A stretch of DNA of 64,000 nucleotides from NCBI GenBank assembly GCA_934178345.1, contig CAKPQG010000011.1, forward strand, positions 1 through 64,000, in the 5' to 3' direction. The first letter of the stretch is position 1. Each line of letters opens with the position of its first letter. The notes beneath the pieces were generated by a model, which saw nothing but the letters and a program-made list of their open reading frames with translations, did no database searches and was not told where the DNA came from. The translations under genes were made by a program, and so were the position numbers. Source of the DNA: an uncultured Dialister sp. GTDB taxonomy: Bacteria; Bacillota; Negativicutes; Veillonellales; Dialisteraceae. Of the stretch, positions 18,255-27,164 are shown in pieces.

Positions 18255-18376
18255 TGACTAGTGACTGGTGACTGGTGGCTAGTGGCTAGTGGCTAGTGAC
18301 TGGTGGCTAGTGACTAGTGACTGGTGGCTGGTGACTGATGACTGGTGACTAGTGACTAGTCACTGGTAGCTGGGGA
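18251..18376. repeat. tandem heptamer array, about 18 units of CTRGTGR
   Basis: Starting at the last bases of thrC, the sequence reads as consecutive 7-base units: CTAGTGA, CTAGTGA, CTGGTGA, CTGGTGG, CTAGTGG and so on for about 18 units with very few deviations. It is the longest array of this heptamer in the window; the same unit recurs after rsmI and in other gaps. Confidence 0.9.
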
Positions 18377-18424
18377 GCAGGAGTGACTGGCGAACAGAAG
18401 GGGTGCCATCTTCGGGTATCGCCC

Positions 18425-18604
18425 TAAGGAAACACTGATTAAGGAAACACTGATTAAATCGTTGTCAGATTTTACTCTTGAATTTTTATACATGACGAGG
18501 AATAGTCTGACGCGAATAGCGAGCTATTTAAGGAAGGCTATGACGAAGTCATGTATAAAAATTCTTGTAAAATCTGACTCTGCGATTTAATCAGCGTTTC
18601 CTTA
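18425..18604. repeat. MITE-like element, copy with duplicated left end
   Basis: The left end is duplicated: TAAGGAAACACTGATT occurs at 18425-18440 and again, complete, at 18440-18460. The body contains GAATAGCGAGCTATTTAAGG, a small palindrome shared with the other copies. The right end is CGATTTAATCAGCGTTTCCTT. Confidence 0.8.
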
Positions 18605-18752
18605 AATCGTTGTCTGATTTCATTCTTTGCTTTTTATGCAGAGCAAGGAATCATCTGATGCGAATAGCGAGCTATGTAAGGAAGATGATGACGAAGCTAT
18701 GTATAAAAATCCATATGAAATCCGACTCTGCGATTTAATCAGCGTTTCCTTA
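18605..18752. repeat. MITE-like element, second tandem copy
   Basis: It shares the TTAAATCG junction with the copy on its left and lacks the outer part of its own left end. The body carries the GCGAATAGCGAGCTATGTAAGG variant and the right end CGATTTAATCAGCGTTTCCT. Tandem copies suggest insertion of one element into the end of another. The rest of the gap to 18862 shows no gene; a CCCTCCTCTGAGGGAAGGGGGG hairpin-like stretch lies near 18785. Confidence 0.8.
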
Positions 18753-18862
18753 AATAAAAGGGTGTGAAGCGCCACTCCGCTTAGCCCTCCTCTGAGGGAA
18801 GGGGGGCGCTTTTGCCAAACCGATAGCAACCAATAAGAAATAACAAAAAGAGGTCTGATGTT

Positions 18863-19555
18863 ATGATACAAAGAAATGGGGATGAAAGAGCGGAGCGGCG
18901 TTTCCGCATCGCGCTCTTTGTAGTGCTGCTGCTCGTGCTGGTGGGCGTGCACTTGGTGGATCCCTCTTTCTATCCGACGATTTACCAGCTCTCCATGGAC
19001 GGGGATCTCAAAGGCACCATCGCCTACCTCAAAACCTTCGGCGTGTATGCGGCCTTCATGAGTTTCTTCATCGATGTCGTGATCAATGTGGTCGGATTCC
19101 TTCCTTCCATCTTCATTTCGACCGCAAACGGGCTCATTTTCGGGCTCTTCTGGGGGACGATCATTTCATGGCTGGCTGAAACGGTGGGCGTCCTCATCTC
19201 CTTCTACATGATGCGCACGCTCTTCCGCGGGATGGCAAAGCAGGTGATCGCGCAGAGTAAGACGCTGACGAAGCTCGACTCCTATGATTCGTGGCAGGCG
19301 ATGGCGATCGCGCGTGCGATCCCCTATATGCCGAATGGCCTTGTCACGGCGGTGGGCGCTCTTTCGAATATGTCCTTCTATCACTACGCGCTGGGCTGTC
19401 TCATCGGGAAATTCCCCTCTGTGGCACTCGAAGTCATTCTAGGGCATGATGTGGTGAACTTCGGTGATAATTCGCTGCGCCTGACAATCATCATCATCGC
19501 TGTCGCTATCATTTATGCGGGTATCTGGTGGTATACGAAAAAAAGTAAGAAATGA
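18863..19555 (+). CDS. TVP38/TMEM64-family membrane protein
   Basis: A 230-residue integral membrane protein of the VTT (TVP38/TMEM64, DedA-related) domain group. It has an N-terminal membrane segment (about 15-35) and then the VTT core with GFLPSIFISTANGLIFGLFWGT and ARAIPYMPNGLVTAVGALS, the family's conserved re-entrant-like segments, and a last helix near the C-terminus. Family members are linked to lipid or small-molecule transport across membranes. No partner gene is adjacent, so the role here is open. AAGAGG precedes ATG 18863. Confidence 0.85.
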   Translation: MIQRNGDERAERRFRIALFVVLLLVLVGVHLVDPSFYPTIYQLSMDGDLKGTIAYLKTFGVYAAFMSFFIDVVINVVGFLPSIFISTANGLIFGLFWGTIISWLAETVGVLISFYMMRTLFRGMAKQVIAQSKTLTKLDSYDSWQAMAIARAIPYMPNGLVTAVGALSNMSFYHYALGCLIGKFPSVALEVILGHDVVNFGDNSLRLTIIIIAVAIIYAGIWWYTKKSKK

Positions 19556-19623
19556 TCAGCATTCACGATCGATCAAAAAAGGGGATGTGAAATAACGATC
19601 ATCTCATTTTCGCGTTCAATCTG

Positions 19624-19878
19624 CCGCGGAGGACTTGCAGCTCTCATAGGAGTGACCGGGAAACCTTATCCCAGCTGTCTTTCATGCCATAGTCACCCTA
19701 TCCGCCCCTGCGGGGCACCTTCCCCTAGAGGGGAAGGCTGCGATACGAGAATACCATCTTCTAAAAAAAGGCGGCGAAGCCGCCACCTGAACCTTGAACC
19801 CTGAACCTTGAACCAAATGAAAGCAAAGTAAAAAGGGGCTGTGAAGAAATGAGGATTCATTTCTTCACAGCCCCTTTT
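19624..19878. repeat. dispersed inverted repeat, copy A
   Basis: This block (starting CCGCGGAGGACTTGCAG, passing CATGCCATAGTCACCCTAT, ending in the metF terminator) is the reverse complement of 33795-34006. About 78 bases at the outer edge match with only two differences, and the AATACCATCTTCT...GGCGGC part and the terminal hairpin also match. Copy A has an extra module of about 45 bases (GCCCCTGCGGGGC plus CCTTCCCCTAGAGGGGAAGG) that copy B lacks. Confidence 0.85.
19831..19878. terminator. bidirectional terminator between the TVP38 gene and metF
   Basis: AAAAGGGGCTGTGAAGAAAT (extended by GA) pairs perfectly over 22 bp with the opposing arm, loop GGAT; A and T runs make it usable from both sides. 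It lies between convergent genes. Confidence 0.9.
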
Positions 19879-19928
19879 CGTGCATGGCATGAGAGAACAA
19901 GCGGTGTATCCTGATTTTCCGCCAGTCC

Positions 19929-20789
19929 CTAGTCTCCCACAATATACGGGATGGCGTCGATGTCGTTGACTGGCATGAGATGAGCGCCGGCAGCGTGGAT
20001 CTCGCGGAGGGCGGTGACGATTTCTTTGGAGATCGCAAGCCCTGTCTCGCGGCCGCCTGTTTCCATCTGCGAAAGGACTTTCTTTGGGATGGTGATGCCA
20101 GGGACTTTGTCATTCAGATAGTTCGCCATCTTGAAACTTTTCAGTGGGACGATGCCGAAGAGGATGGGAAGATCCAGGTCTTTCGCACAGGCGAGGAAGT
20201 CTTCTGCCTGCTTGATATCATAGATCGGCTGGGTCTGGACAAACTGAGCGCCCGCTTTTTTCTTGCCCTCGAGGCGTCTGATTTCTGCATCGAGGTCGTC
20301 GGTGCCCGGATTTCCTGTGGTACCGATATAGAAATCCGTAGCCGCTCCCAGGTCGTGGCCTTCGATATCGTGACCGCTGTTCAGGCAGCTGGCGATCTGG
20401 ATAAGGCCGGTGGAGTCGACTTCAAAGACGCCCTTGGCATTCGGATGGTCACCGATTTTGGGCGGATCACCGGTGAGGGTGAGGATGTTGTGCACGCCGA
20501 GTGCTGCTGCTCCCAAGAGCTCTGCCTGAAGGCCGATGACGTTTCTGTCGCGGCAGGTCAGATGGAAGATGGACTCGACCTGGTATTTCTGCTGGATGAT
20601 GCAGGAGAGGGCGATCGGGCTCATACGCATTTTTGCCATGGGGCAGTCGGCGATATTGACAGCGTCGACGTAGGGAGCGACTTTCTGTACCTGTTCTTCT
20701 GTGATGGCGGAGGAGGCGCTCTTCGGCGGGTCCAGCTCGGTGGTGATGGTAAAGATGTGATTCTGGTTTTTCTCTTTTAATGTGGACAT
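19929..20789 (-). CDS. metF: methylenetetrahydrofolate reductase
   Basis: MetF reduces 5,10-methylene-THF to 5-methyl-THF, the methyl donor used by MetH. The 286-residue TIM-barrel protein carries TTELDPPKS, HLTCRDRN, LTLTGDPPK and AQFVQTQPIYD, the family's folate/FAD-site segments. I choose the ATG at 20789, preceded on this strand by AAAGGAT; a longer reading would add 21 residues from repeat DNA. It lies downstream of metH on the same strand, separated by about 430 bases of repeat mosaic, and ends at a strong bidirectional terminator. The three genes of the locus complete the methyl-THF branch of methionine synthesis. Confidence 0.93.
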   Translation of the reverse strand: MSTLKEKNQNHIFTITTELDPPKSASSAITEEQVQKVAPYVDAVNIADCPMAKMRMSPIALSCIIQQKYQVESIFHLTCRDRNVIGLQAELLGAAALGVHNILTLTGDPPKIGDHPNAKGVFEVDSTGLIQIASCLNSGHDIEGHDLGAATDFYIGTTGNPGTDDLDAEIRRLEGKKKAGAQFVQTQPIYDIKQAEDFLACAKDLDLPILFGIVPLKSFKMANYLNDKVPGITIPKKVLSQMETGGRETGLAISKEIVTALREIHAAGAHLMPVNDIDAIPYIVGD

Positions 20790-20819
20790 AGATGGATCCT
20801 TTCCGTAAAAAGTGATTGG

Positions 20820-21212
20820 AGATTTAGGGTTCAGGGGAAGGGGAAGGTTCAACAGGTTCTATAGGTTCAGAAGGTGCAACGGGGGTGGTGGCGGCTTCGC
20901 CGCAAGTATATATGAGGCGATGCCCGAAAGCGGCATTCAAGTCACCGTAGCTAGGGATTAGTAGCTAGGGATTAGGTTTGCGATACGAGAAAACCGCTAG
21001 TTTCAAACTTCCGCGGTGCTTAGATCCTTCGACTCAGTTCTCCTGTTTCAGATGAGCCATTTTTTAACATACGACGTTTTTCTCCGCTCAGGATGACGAA
21101 ATGCGCCGCACCACCATTTCTCATTTCTAATTCAAGCGAGGGTTTTATTCATAATCTAGGGACGGCACGCCCAAGAGGCTAACCCTGAACCTTGAACCCG
21201 CCAACCTGAACC
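20820..21212. repeat. intergenic mosaic between metH and metF
   Basis: GGTTCAG and GGTTCTA heptamers, a GGTGGTGGCGGCTTCGCCGC module, GTAGCTAGGGATTAG units, a CGACTCAGTTCTCCTG stretch, a further GCGCCGCACCACCATT module, and AACCCTGAACC heptamers. No gene is supported. Confidence 0.7.
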
Positions 21213-21218
21213 CGCTAA

Positions 21219-23588
21219 TTATTTCCCCATCATACGATCGGCTTCTTTGATGGCGGCGATGCCATCTTTGCAGTAGGCATCAGCGCCAATGGAGGCGGCG
21301 TAGTCTTTCGTGACGACGGCGCCTCCTGTCAGGATGGAGACGGCGGGGCATTTTTCTTTGACGAGGGAGACTGTCTTTTCAAGTTCCGGCAGGGTGGTGG
21401 TCATGAGGGAGCAGAGGCCGACGAGGTCTGCGTGATGCTCTTCGATGGCGGAGAGGAAGGCTTTGGGGGCGACGTCCTTGCCGAGGTCGATGACGCGGTA
21501 GCCGCTGTTTTCAAGAAGGGCAGAGACAATATTTTTGCCAAGGTCGTGGATGTCGCCCTGCACGGTGCCGAGGATCAGTGTACCTTTGGCAGCCGTGGCG
21601 GTTTCGGGGAGCATTTCCTTGATGACTTTGAATGCGGCCTGCATGGCTTCGGCGCTCATCATGACCTGCGGGAGGAAGACTTTCCCTGCGCCGTAGCCGT
21701 CACCGATTTCTGTCATGGCAGCCGTGAGGCCGCTCTTGATGATTTCTTCGGAGGAAATCTTGGCTTCGATCGCACGTTTGACGGCACTTGCCGCTTCTTC
21801 TTTTTCGCCCTGTTTCACGGCGGCTTTCACCTGTTCGAGCGGCGGGAGGCCTTGCGCCGGCGTTGCTGGGGCTGCCCCCGTAGGGGCATCCTGCGCTTCC
21901 TGAATGAAATGCAGGGCGCCTTTGTCAAAGCCGAGGAGCAGCTTGGCATTGGTGAAGGCATCCTTCACGCCCTGATCGAGCGGATTCACGATGGGGGCAT
22001 TCATGCCGCAGGCGAGTGCCATGGTGAGGAAGGCCGCATTGATGCGGGGGCGGCAGGGGAGGCCGAAGGAAACATTGCTTGTCCCCATGACGCAGGGGAA
22101 GCCGAATTCTTTTTTGTAGAGCTTGATGGTACGCAGGGTCTCGCTCGCGCCTTTGTCTCCGGAGCCGACGGTGAGGACGAGCGGATCAAGGAGGAAATCT
22201 TCCTTGCGAAGCCCGGCGGCGAGGGCTTTCTTTTCCAGATAGCGAATGATGCGGACGCGCTCTTCGGCGGTCTCCGGCAGATTTCCTTTCTCGATCGGAA
22301 GGAGTAGGAGCGCTGCGCCGTAGGTCTTGGCAAGCCGGAGCATCGCATCTAAGCGTTCTTCGTTCTCCGCATTGGCGGAATTGATGAGCGGGCGGCCCGG
22401 ATACAGCTTCAGGGCTTTTTCAAGGACTTTCGGGTCGGTGCTGTCGATGGAGAAGGGGACGGGGCAGAGCATGGAGAGCTGGGAAATCGCTGTCTCCATG
22501 AGAGCGACTTGGTCTGCACCGGGGACGCCCATATTCACGTCGAGGATGTCAGCGCCCGCATCGACTTCCGCGAGTGCTTCTTTCTTGACGGAGGTGAAGC
22601 TGCCGGCCTTCAGGTCTTCTCTCATTTTCTTGCGGCCGGTCGGATTGATGCGTTCGCCGATTTTGACGGGGGCATAGTCGTCGCCGATGAAGACGGTCTG
22701 CGTGCGAGAGGTGAGTGCCGTGAAGGGCGGGATCTTTTCTTTCGGAGAGATCGTCACATCGCTGAGGGCGAGGACTTCTTCACGGATATGATCCGGCGTC
22801 GTGCCGCAGCAGCCGCCTAGGAAGGATACGCCGGCCTTGGCAAATTCCGGTGCCCAGCTGCCGAAGTCTTTCGGCGTGAGAGGGAAATGGGTTTCGCCAT
22901 TTTCCAGCACCGGCATGCCGGCATTCGGCTGGATGATGATGGGCTTATTCGTGTAGGGGACCATCTGTCTCGCGGCTTCGAGCAGCTTTTCCGGACCGAC
23001 GGAGCAGTTGGCTCCGATGATATCTGCGCCCATGGCATCGAGAAGAATGACGGCGGCTTTCGGATCCGTGCCAGTAATGGTGCGTCCGTCTTCTGCGTAT
23101 GTCATCTGGCAGATGACAGGAAGGTCGCAGGCTGTCTTAGCAGCGATGAGGGCGGCTTTCATTTCCTGAATGTCGATGATGGTCTCGATGATGAGGCAGT
23201 CTGCTCCGGCACTGGCAAGTGCTTTCGCCAGACGGTAGTAGTTCTCGCAGGTCTCATCGAAGGAAAGATCGCCTAGGGGGGAGATGAATTTCCCTGTCGG
23301 GCCCATATCACCGGCGATCTTTACACGGTCTCCGCAGGCGGTACGCACATTTCGCACAGCGGCTTCGCAGATGGCTTCCACCTTATCCGCAAGATCATAG
23401 TCTGCGAGCTTGATGGGGGAGGTACCGAAGGTATTTGTCGTGATATAGTTACTTCCTGCATCTGCGTACTCCTTGTGGATACGCTGTACGATGTCAGGGT
23501 GGGTGATATTGTAGTAGTCAGGGCAGTCTCCTGTCGAGAGACCGTAACGCTGCAGCATGGTACCCATGCCGCCGTCAAAAAAGATCAT
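21219..23588 (-). CDS. metH: cobalamin-dependent methionine synthase lacking the activation domain
   Basis: MetH transfers a methyl group from methyl-THF via cobalamin to homocysteine. At 789 residues it is much shorter than the roughly 1200-residue enterobacterial enzyme. In order it has the homocysteine-binding barrel (MIFFDGGMGTMLQ, zinc cysteines GANCS and GGCCGT, residues 1-290), the folate (pterin-binding) barrel (about 310-570, GERINPTGRKK), a linker and the cobalamin cap (about 600-680), and the B12-binding domain with GDIHDLGKNIV (the cobalt-ligating His). It then ends at DRMMGK. The missing AdoMet reactivation domain is supplied by the separate gene upstream. A -10 (TATAAT at 23639-23634) and AAAGGAG precede the start. 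Confidence 0.95.
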   Translation of the reverse strand: MIFFDGGMGTMLQRYGLSTGDCPDYYNITHPDIVQRIHKEYADAGSNYITTNTFGTSPIKLADYDLADKVEAICEAAVRNVRTACGDRVKIAGDMGPTGKFISPLGDLSFDETCENYYRLAKALASAGADCLIIETIIDIQEMKAALIAAKTACDLPVICQMTYAEDGRTITGTDPKAAVILLDAMGADIIGANCSVGPEKLLEAARQMVPYTNKPIIIQPNAGMPVLENGETHFPLTPKDFGSWAPEFAKAGVSFLGGCCGTTPDHIREEVLALSDVTISPKEKIPPFTALTSRTQTVFIGDDYAPVKIGERINPTGRKKMREDLKAGSFTSVKKEALAEVDAGADILDVNMGVPGADQVALMETAISQLSMLCPVPFSIDSTDPKVLEKALKLYPGRPLINSANAENEERLDAMLRLAKTYGAALLLLPIEKGNLPETAEERVRIIRYLEKKALAAGLRKEDFLLDPLVLTVGSGDKGASETLRTIKLYKKEFGFPCVMGTSNVSFGLPCRPRINAAFLTMALACGMNAPIVNPLDQGVKDAFTNAKLLLGFDKGALHFIQEAQDAPTGAAPATPAQGLPPLEQVKAAVKQGEKEEAASAVKRAIEAKISSEEIIKSGLTAAMTEIGDGYGAGKVFLPQVMMSAEAMQAAFKVIKEMLPETATAAKGTLILGTVQGDIHDLGKNIVSALLENSGYRVIDLGKDVAPKAFLSAIEEHHADLVGLCSLMTTTLPELEKTVSLVKEKCPAVSILTGGAVVTKDYAASIGADAYCKDGIAAIKEADRMMGK

Positions 23589-23955
23589 AGTGGTTCTCCT
23601 TTGTTCTTATTATTGTATTATATATAATTCATTATTATAGCGTAGGGGAAAAGAAGTGGCCAGGGAATAGGGATTAGAGACTAGGAGACTGAGAGACATC
23701 AGACTCTCTCGTACATCATTTCGTGCGAAGCGAGAAATCTTTTTCCTTTGCGGCCCAGCGGTCAATGATAGGAAAGTCCAAACGGGAAACCTGCTATCAG
23801 GAGCCTTTCGGGGATCGTATCATATGGATTTGTGGCGAAAGCGTCACCACCATTTTTCATTTCTCATTTCATTTCGTAGCGCTTCCGAATTATGATGCGC
23901 CGTCTCCCTGAACAGCGAATCCTAATCCCTAGTCACCAGTCACCAGTCACCTATA
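23589..23955. repeat. gap between the MetH activation gene and metH
   Basis: The metH-proximal part (23589-23640) is A/T-rich and holds the probable metH -10 on the minus strand. The rest carries GGGATTAGAGACTAGGAG units, a CATCAGACTCTC stretch shared with 16350, a GCGCCGTCT module, and CCCTAGTCACCAGTCACC heptamers. No gene is supported. Confidence 0.65.
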
Positions 23956-24621
23956 TTATAGATTTCGGAATGGACAGCTCATGAGTCCGCATGCCCGGCA
24001 TTTCGCCGGAGCGGGGCGGGCGCTGCATTCGGAGATTCCGATGATGGCGGAGACGGATTTCCTCGGGAAAAGCATGGCGTGGTCGGTCACATGGATACCG
24101 ATCGTTTCTGCACCGATCGCGCGGCAGAAATCAGGCTGCTGCGTGACAGGCCAGTCCCCGTAGCCGGGGGAGAAGCGCCAGACGGTATGCTGTCCGCTTC
24201 GCGCGGCCTCTCTTTGGATCAGGGCGTCGACCTGATCGGCGAGGTGCTCGACGGCAGCGGTCGCAGCGGCGTCGAGGAGAAGCCCCTGCAGGTACTCACC
24301 GTTCTTAAAGTGCTCGCCGGATGCTTTTTCGATTTCTTCGCCCACTGTGACAGCGAGCACGCCGACGGACCAGGCATGGGAAAGGTGCCTCAAGATCGAG
24401 CGGCCGGTAAGGGTCAGCGGATGCGCTCCGCCGATGGTCCCCTTTTCCGGATCGTAGGGGAGGATCTGCCAGATGCCTCTTGGCTCGGCGAGGGCAAGCG
24501 CTTCCCTTATGGCGCTGTCGATGGCGTCCTGCGGAAATTCTTTCACCTTCGGAGACAGTCCCGCATAGCGCATCATTTCTTTTTGATCAATCTGGAACAA
24601 GGTTCCGTTAAATAGTGGCAT
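23956..24621 (-). CDS. stand-alone vitamin B12-dependent methionine synthase activation-domain protein
   Basis: This 221-residue protein corresponds to the AdoMet-binding reactivation domain normally fused to the C-terminus of MetH. It has the substrate segment RFSPGYGDWPVTQQ (family RxSPGYG, AdoMet site), followed by MLFPRKSVSAIIG, and a C-terminal Cys cluster (CSARPAPAKCRACGLMSCPF). It would reductively methylate inactive cob(II)alamin in the short MetH encoded next to it. I choose the ATG at 24621, preceded by AAAGGAG; a longer reading runs into the T-box terminator. It is the first gene after a T-box, upstream of metH on the same strand. Confidence 0.88.
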   Translation of the reverse strand: MPLFNGTLFQIDQKEMMRYAGLSPKVKEFPQDAIDSAIREALALAEPRGIWQILPYDPEKGTIGGAHPLTLTGRSILRHLSHAWSVGVLAVTVGEEIEKASGEHFKNGEYLQGLLLDAAATAAVEHLADQVDALIQREAARSGQHTVWRFSPGYGDWPVTQQPDFCRAIGAETIGIHVTDHAMLFPRKSVSAIIGISECSARPAPAKCRACGLMSCPFRNL

Positions 24622-24659
24622 AGGGGCTCCTTTGGAAATATGAAAAACGGAAAAAGCAA

Positions 24660-24930
24660 TAAAAAAATCCTTCATCCCCAAGGGACGAAAGATTCGTGGT
24701 ACCACCCAATTTCACTCATGCATCACTGCATGGGTCTTCACAGGTACGCCGGCAAAGCCTTGATACCCTCGCGCTGTATCGGGCGTCCCCGGGATGCTTC
24801 ATGATTCAGCCTTCCTGGCTCGGAGTCCATCTTCTGCAGATATCTCAATGCTTCTTTTCACCATCCGAAGCTCTCTTTCAATGCCGTCTCTGCGTACTCT
24901 TCTCTTCATTGCCACTGTGTAATTGTATGT
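24660..24930 (-). promoter_or_regulatory. T-box riboswitch upstream of the methionine synthase genes
   Basis: Read on the minus strand, this leader has an AGTA-containing specifier loop and a GATGGTGAAA apical-loop segment. It also has the near-invariant T-box GGGTGGTACCACG (complement at 24696-24706) and a terminator (CTTTCGTCCC/GGGATGAAGG then T run, 24660-24694). In the specifier loop GCAGA pairs with TCTGC and GAG with CTC, leaving AGAAGATGGA. AUG at 24830-24828 is the likely specifier codon because the genes make methionine; UGG one base over cannot be excluded by geometry alone. Uncharged tRNA-Met would switch expression on. Confidence 0.9.
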
Positions 24931-24931
24931 A

Positions 24932-24960
24932 ACTATAGCATATGAGCGGGGGAGTGTCAA
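24932..24960 (-). promoter_or_regulatory. promoter of the methionine T-box transcript
   Basis: On the minus strand TTGACA (24960-24955), 17 bases, TATAGT (24937-24932). The same -35/-10 pair with the same spacing precedes the other T-box at 27126-27154. Confidence 0.85.
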
Positions 24961-25083
24961 ATGAAGGAGACGGCATTAAAAAGCGTCTTGCCTCGGGTTT
25001 TCCTCTTTTTGTCCTTCTTCTCTTGCTTTTTTTCATACGGGCATTAGAATTTAAAGAAAAGCTATATATAAGAGGTCTTTATT

Positions 25084-26445
25084 ATGAAAATATCCAATTC
25101 TTCTCTTTCCATCCGAAGCAAGATGAAGCTCATCCTGGATACGGGGCAGCTCATGATGGAGAGCGGCGCGGGGAGTAAGCGCATCGTGCGTGACATGCTC
25201 CGCACGGCGGCTTGCCTTGGTATTTATTGGGAAGATGTACAGATCCATATCACCTATTCCACCATCATGATCAATGTCGATGATGGGGAAAAGGCCTATA
25301 CGATGTTTCGTAAGTGCTACCGCCATGGCATCAATATGACGGCTCTTCTGCAGACGAGTGAAGCCAGCTGGGAAGCGCTGTATAAAAATGAGTCGTATGA
25401 TAATTTCCGCCTTCGCCTGAATTATATCCGGCAGAATTTTAGAAATCGCATTTATCCGGAGTGGATGGTCATCCTCGCGATCGGACTGGCGTCGGCAGCA
25501 TTCTGTCTGATTTTCGGCGGTCATGCTGTCGATGCGCTCTTCACCATGCTGGCGGCGATGGTGGGAGCTCTGGTGAAGTATGGCTGCAACCGTCTTGAGG
25601 TGAATGGGTATGTCACCATTGCCATCTCCGCTTTCTTTGCGACGCTCACGGCCTATGGGACGATGTATCTTCCCGGGGCGACGAATCCGTTCCTTCCTGT
25701 GGTGGCCTCAGCGCTCACCTTGATCCCAGGCGTACCGCTCATCAATAGTGTCGATGATTTCCTGAACAGCTACTTGACATCCGGAATGACGCGATTCACA
25801 CACACAGTCCTCATCATGCTGGCAATGACCTTCGGGATCGCAGGAGCTGTCAGCCTGACGAATGTCCCCAGCTTCACAGAAGTACCGATTGCGCCGGAGC
25901 ATTTGTACATCATGCAGGCACTGGCAGCCGCTATGGCAGCACTGGGCTTTTCTGTCATGTTCAATGTGCCAAAGCGCTATATCGTAGCAGCCTGCCTCGG
26001 CGCCGTCCTCACGGTGGATACGCGAAATATTCTGATGGTCTCCTTCCATATGGGGATGGCAAGCGCCTCCTTCCTCGGAGCCGCGCTGCTCTCTGTCTTC
26101 TATTTCGCTGTCTCCCGCTACTTCCATGCGCCTGTCTTTGTGGTCACGATACCGGCGATCATTCCGCTGATCCCGGGCGTGCTGCTCTATCGGTTCCTGT
26201 TTGCCATCATTGATATCGGGCATATCGATCTGCTCGAGTTGCTGACGGCTTTCAAAACAGGTGTCGAGGCGATGCTTGTCATTCTGGGGATCTCGCTTGG
26301 CGCGACACTCCCGGATGCGATCGCGCATCAGTACATCGAGCGATCGAAGCGGAAGAATCTGGAGAAGCTCCTCAAACGAAGAGATGGCATAGAGGCCGAT
26401 ATCCGGAAAGCAGCGGATCTGGACAAGGCGAGCGGAAGAGGATAA
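25084..26445 (+). CDS. ThrE-like threonine/serine exporter
   Basis: A 453-residue membrane protein of the ThrE/YjjP-YjjB class. The N-terminal soluble part (about 1-125) matches the YjjP-type domain (GQLMMESGAGSKRIVRDM, typical), followed by about ten membrane segments. The C-terminal part includes the YjjB-like half with FVVTIPAIIPLIPGVLLYR. Family members export small amino acids or related organic acids. ATG 25084 is preceded by AAGAGG. It diverges from the methionine T-box transcript; no regulatory element of its own was recognised. Confidence 0.85.
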   Translation: MKISNSSLSIRSKMKLILDTGQLMMESGAGSKRIVRDMLRTAACLGIYWEDVQIHITYSTIMINVDDGEKAYTMFRKCYRHGINMTALLQTSEASWEALYKNESYDNFRLRLNYIRQNFRNRIYPEWMVILAIGLASAAFCLIFGGHAVDALFTMLAAMVGALVKYGCNRLEVNGYVTIAISAFFATLTAYGTMYLPGATNPFLPVVASALTLIPGVPLINSVDDFLNSYLTSGMTRFTHTVLIMLAMTFGIAGAVSLTNVPSFTEVPIAPEHLYIMQALAAAMAALGFSVMFNVPKRYIVAACLGAVLTVDTRNILMVSFHMGMASASFLGAALLSVFYFAVSRYFHAPVFVVTIPAIIPLIPGVLLYRFLFAIIDIGHIDLLELLTAFKTGVEAMLVILGISLGATLPDAIAHQYIERSKRKNLEKLLKRRDGIEADIRKAADLDKASGRG

Positions 26446-26449
26446 CTAT

Positions 26450-27105
26450 TAGGAATGAGAAATGAGGAATGAGGAATTAGGAATGAAGGTGGCGGCTTCG
26501 CCGCGATCGAGGGCTCAGGTCGCAGCTGTTCTGGCATTCGTTATCTCACTTACGACGTTTCTCGCCGCTCAGGATGACGAAACGGGGTGATGCCCGAAGG
26601 TGGTATTCAAATTACAAGTCACCAGTCACTAGTCACTTGGCACCCCTAATCCCTAGCTACTCATCCCTGATTTCAAGCTTCAGGGTTCAGGGTTAGCCCG
26701 TGGGGCGTTCTGCCCCTTGATTGTTTGCGAAAGAGGGGAAGCGGGTTCCACAGGTTCAGAGGGTTCAGAGGGGGTGGTGCGGCGCATAAAAATATGGAAG
26801 CGCCGCAGAGTTTTGAAGATATGGTATTCACGAAAGATGAGAAACCTGTGAACCTTTTGAAGCTTCAGAACCCGTTTAACCTGTGAGGATTCATATAAAG
26901 GGAGGATGCTTATTTTCTGCGTTCAAACTTCAAAGTTCAGGGTTGTGGTGCAGCGCATAAAAATATAGAAGTATAGAAGCGCTGCGGAGGTTTGAAACTA
27001 GCGGTTTTCTCGTATCGCAAACCTAATCCCTAGCCACTCATCCCTGGTTACCAGTCACAAGTCACTAGCTACCAGTCACTAGCTACCAGTCACTAGTCCA
27101 CCATC
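26450..27105. repeat. intergenic mosaic between the exporter and the ECF operon
   Basis: In order: GGAATGA/GGAATTA heptamers, a GGTGGCGGCTTCGCCGC palindrome, the TCACTTACGACGTTTCTCGC stretch also seen near 21070, and AGTCACCAGTCACTAGTCAC heptamers. Then GGGTTCAGGGTTAGCCC, a GGTGGTGCGGCGCATAAAAA module (twice, about 26774 and 26943), and TACCAGTCACTAGC heptamers up to 27100. No gene is supported. Confidence 0.7.
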
Positions 27106-27125
27106 CCTATTTCCCAAAAATCAAT

Positions 27126-27154
27126 TTGACACCAATTCTTCTCCGTGCTATAGT
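27126..27154 (+). promoter_or_regulatory. promoter of the ECF operon
   Basis: TTGACA (27126-27131), 17 bases, TATAGT (27149-27154); it starts the T-box transcript. Confidence 0.88.
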
Positions 27155-27164
27155 AAGTTAAACA

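Noticed and set aside
18251..18376. Possible CRISPR array
   Set aside because: Seven-base tandem units without spacers; not repeat-spacer architecture. No cas genes in the window.
24660..24960. SAM or cobalamin riboswitch ahead of metH
   Set aside because: Expected for this pathway, but the leader has T-box signatures (specifier loop, GGTGGTACCACG, matching terminator) and no B12-box or SAM-type kink-turn core that I can find.
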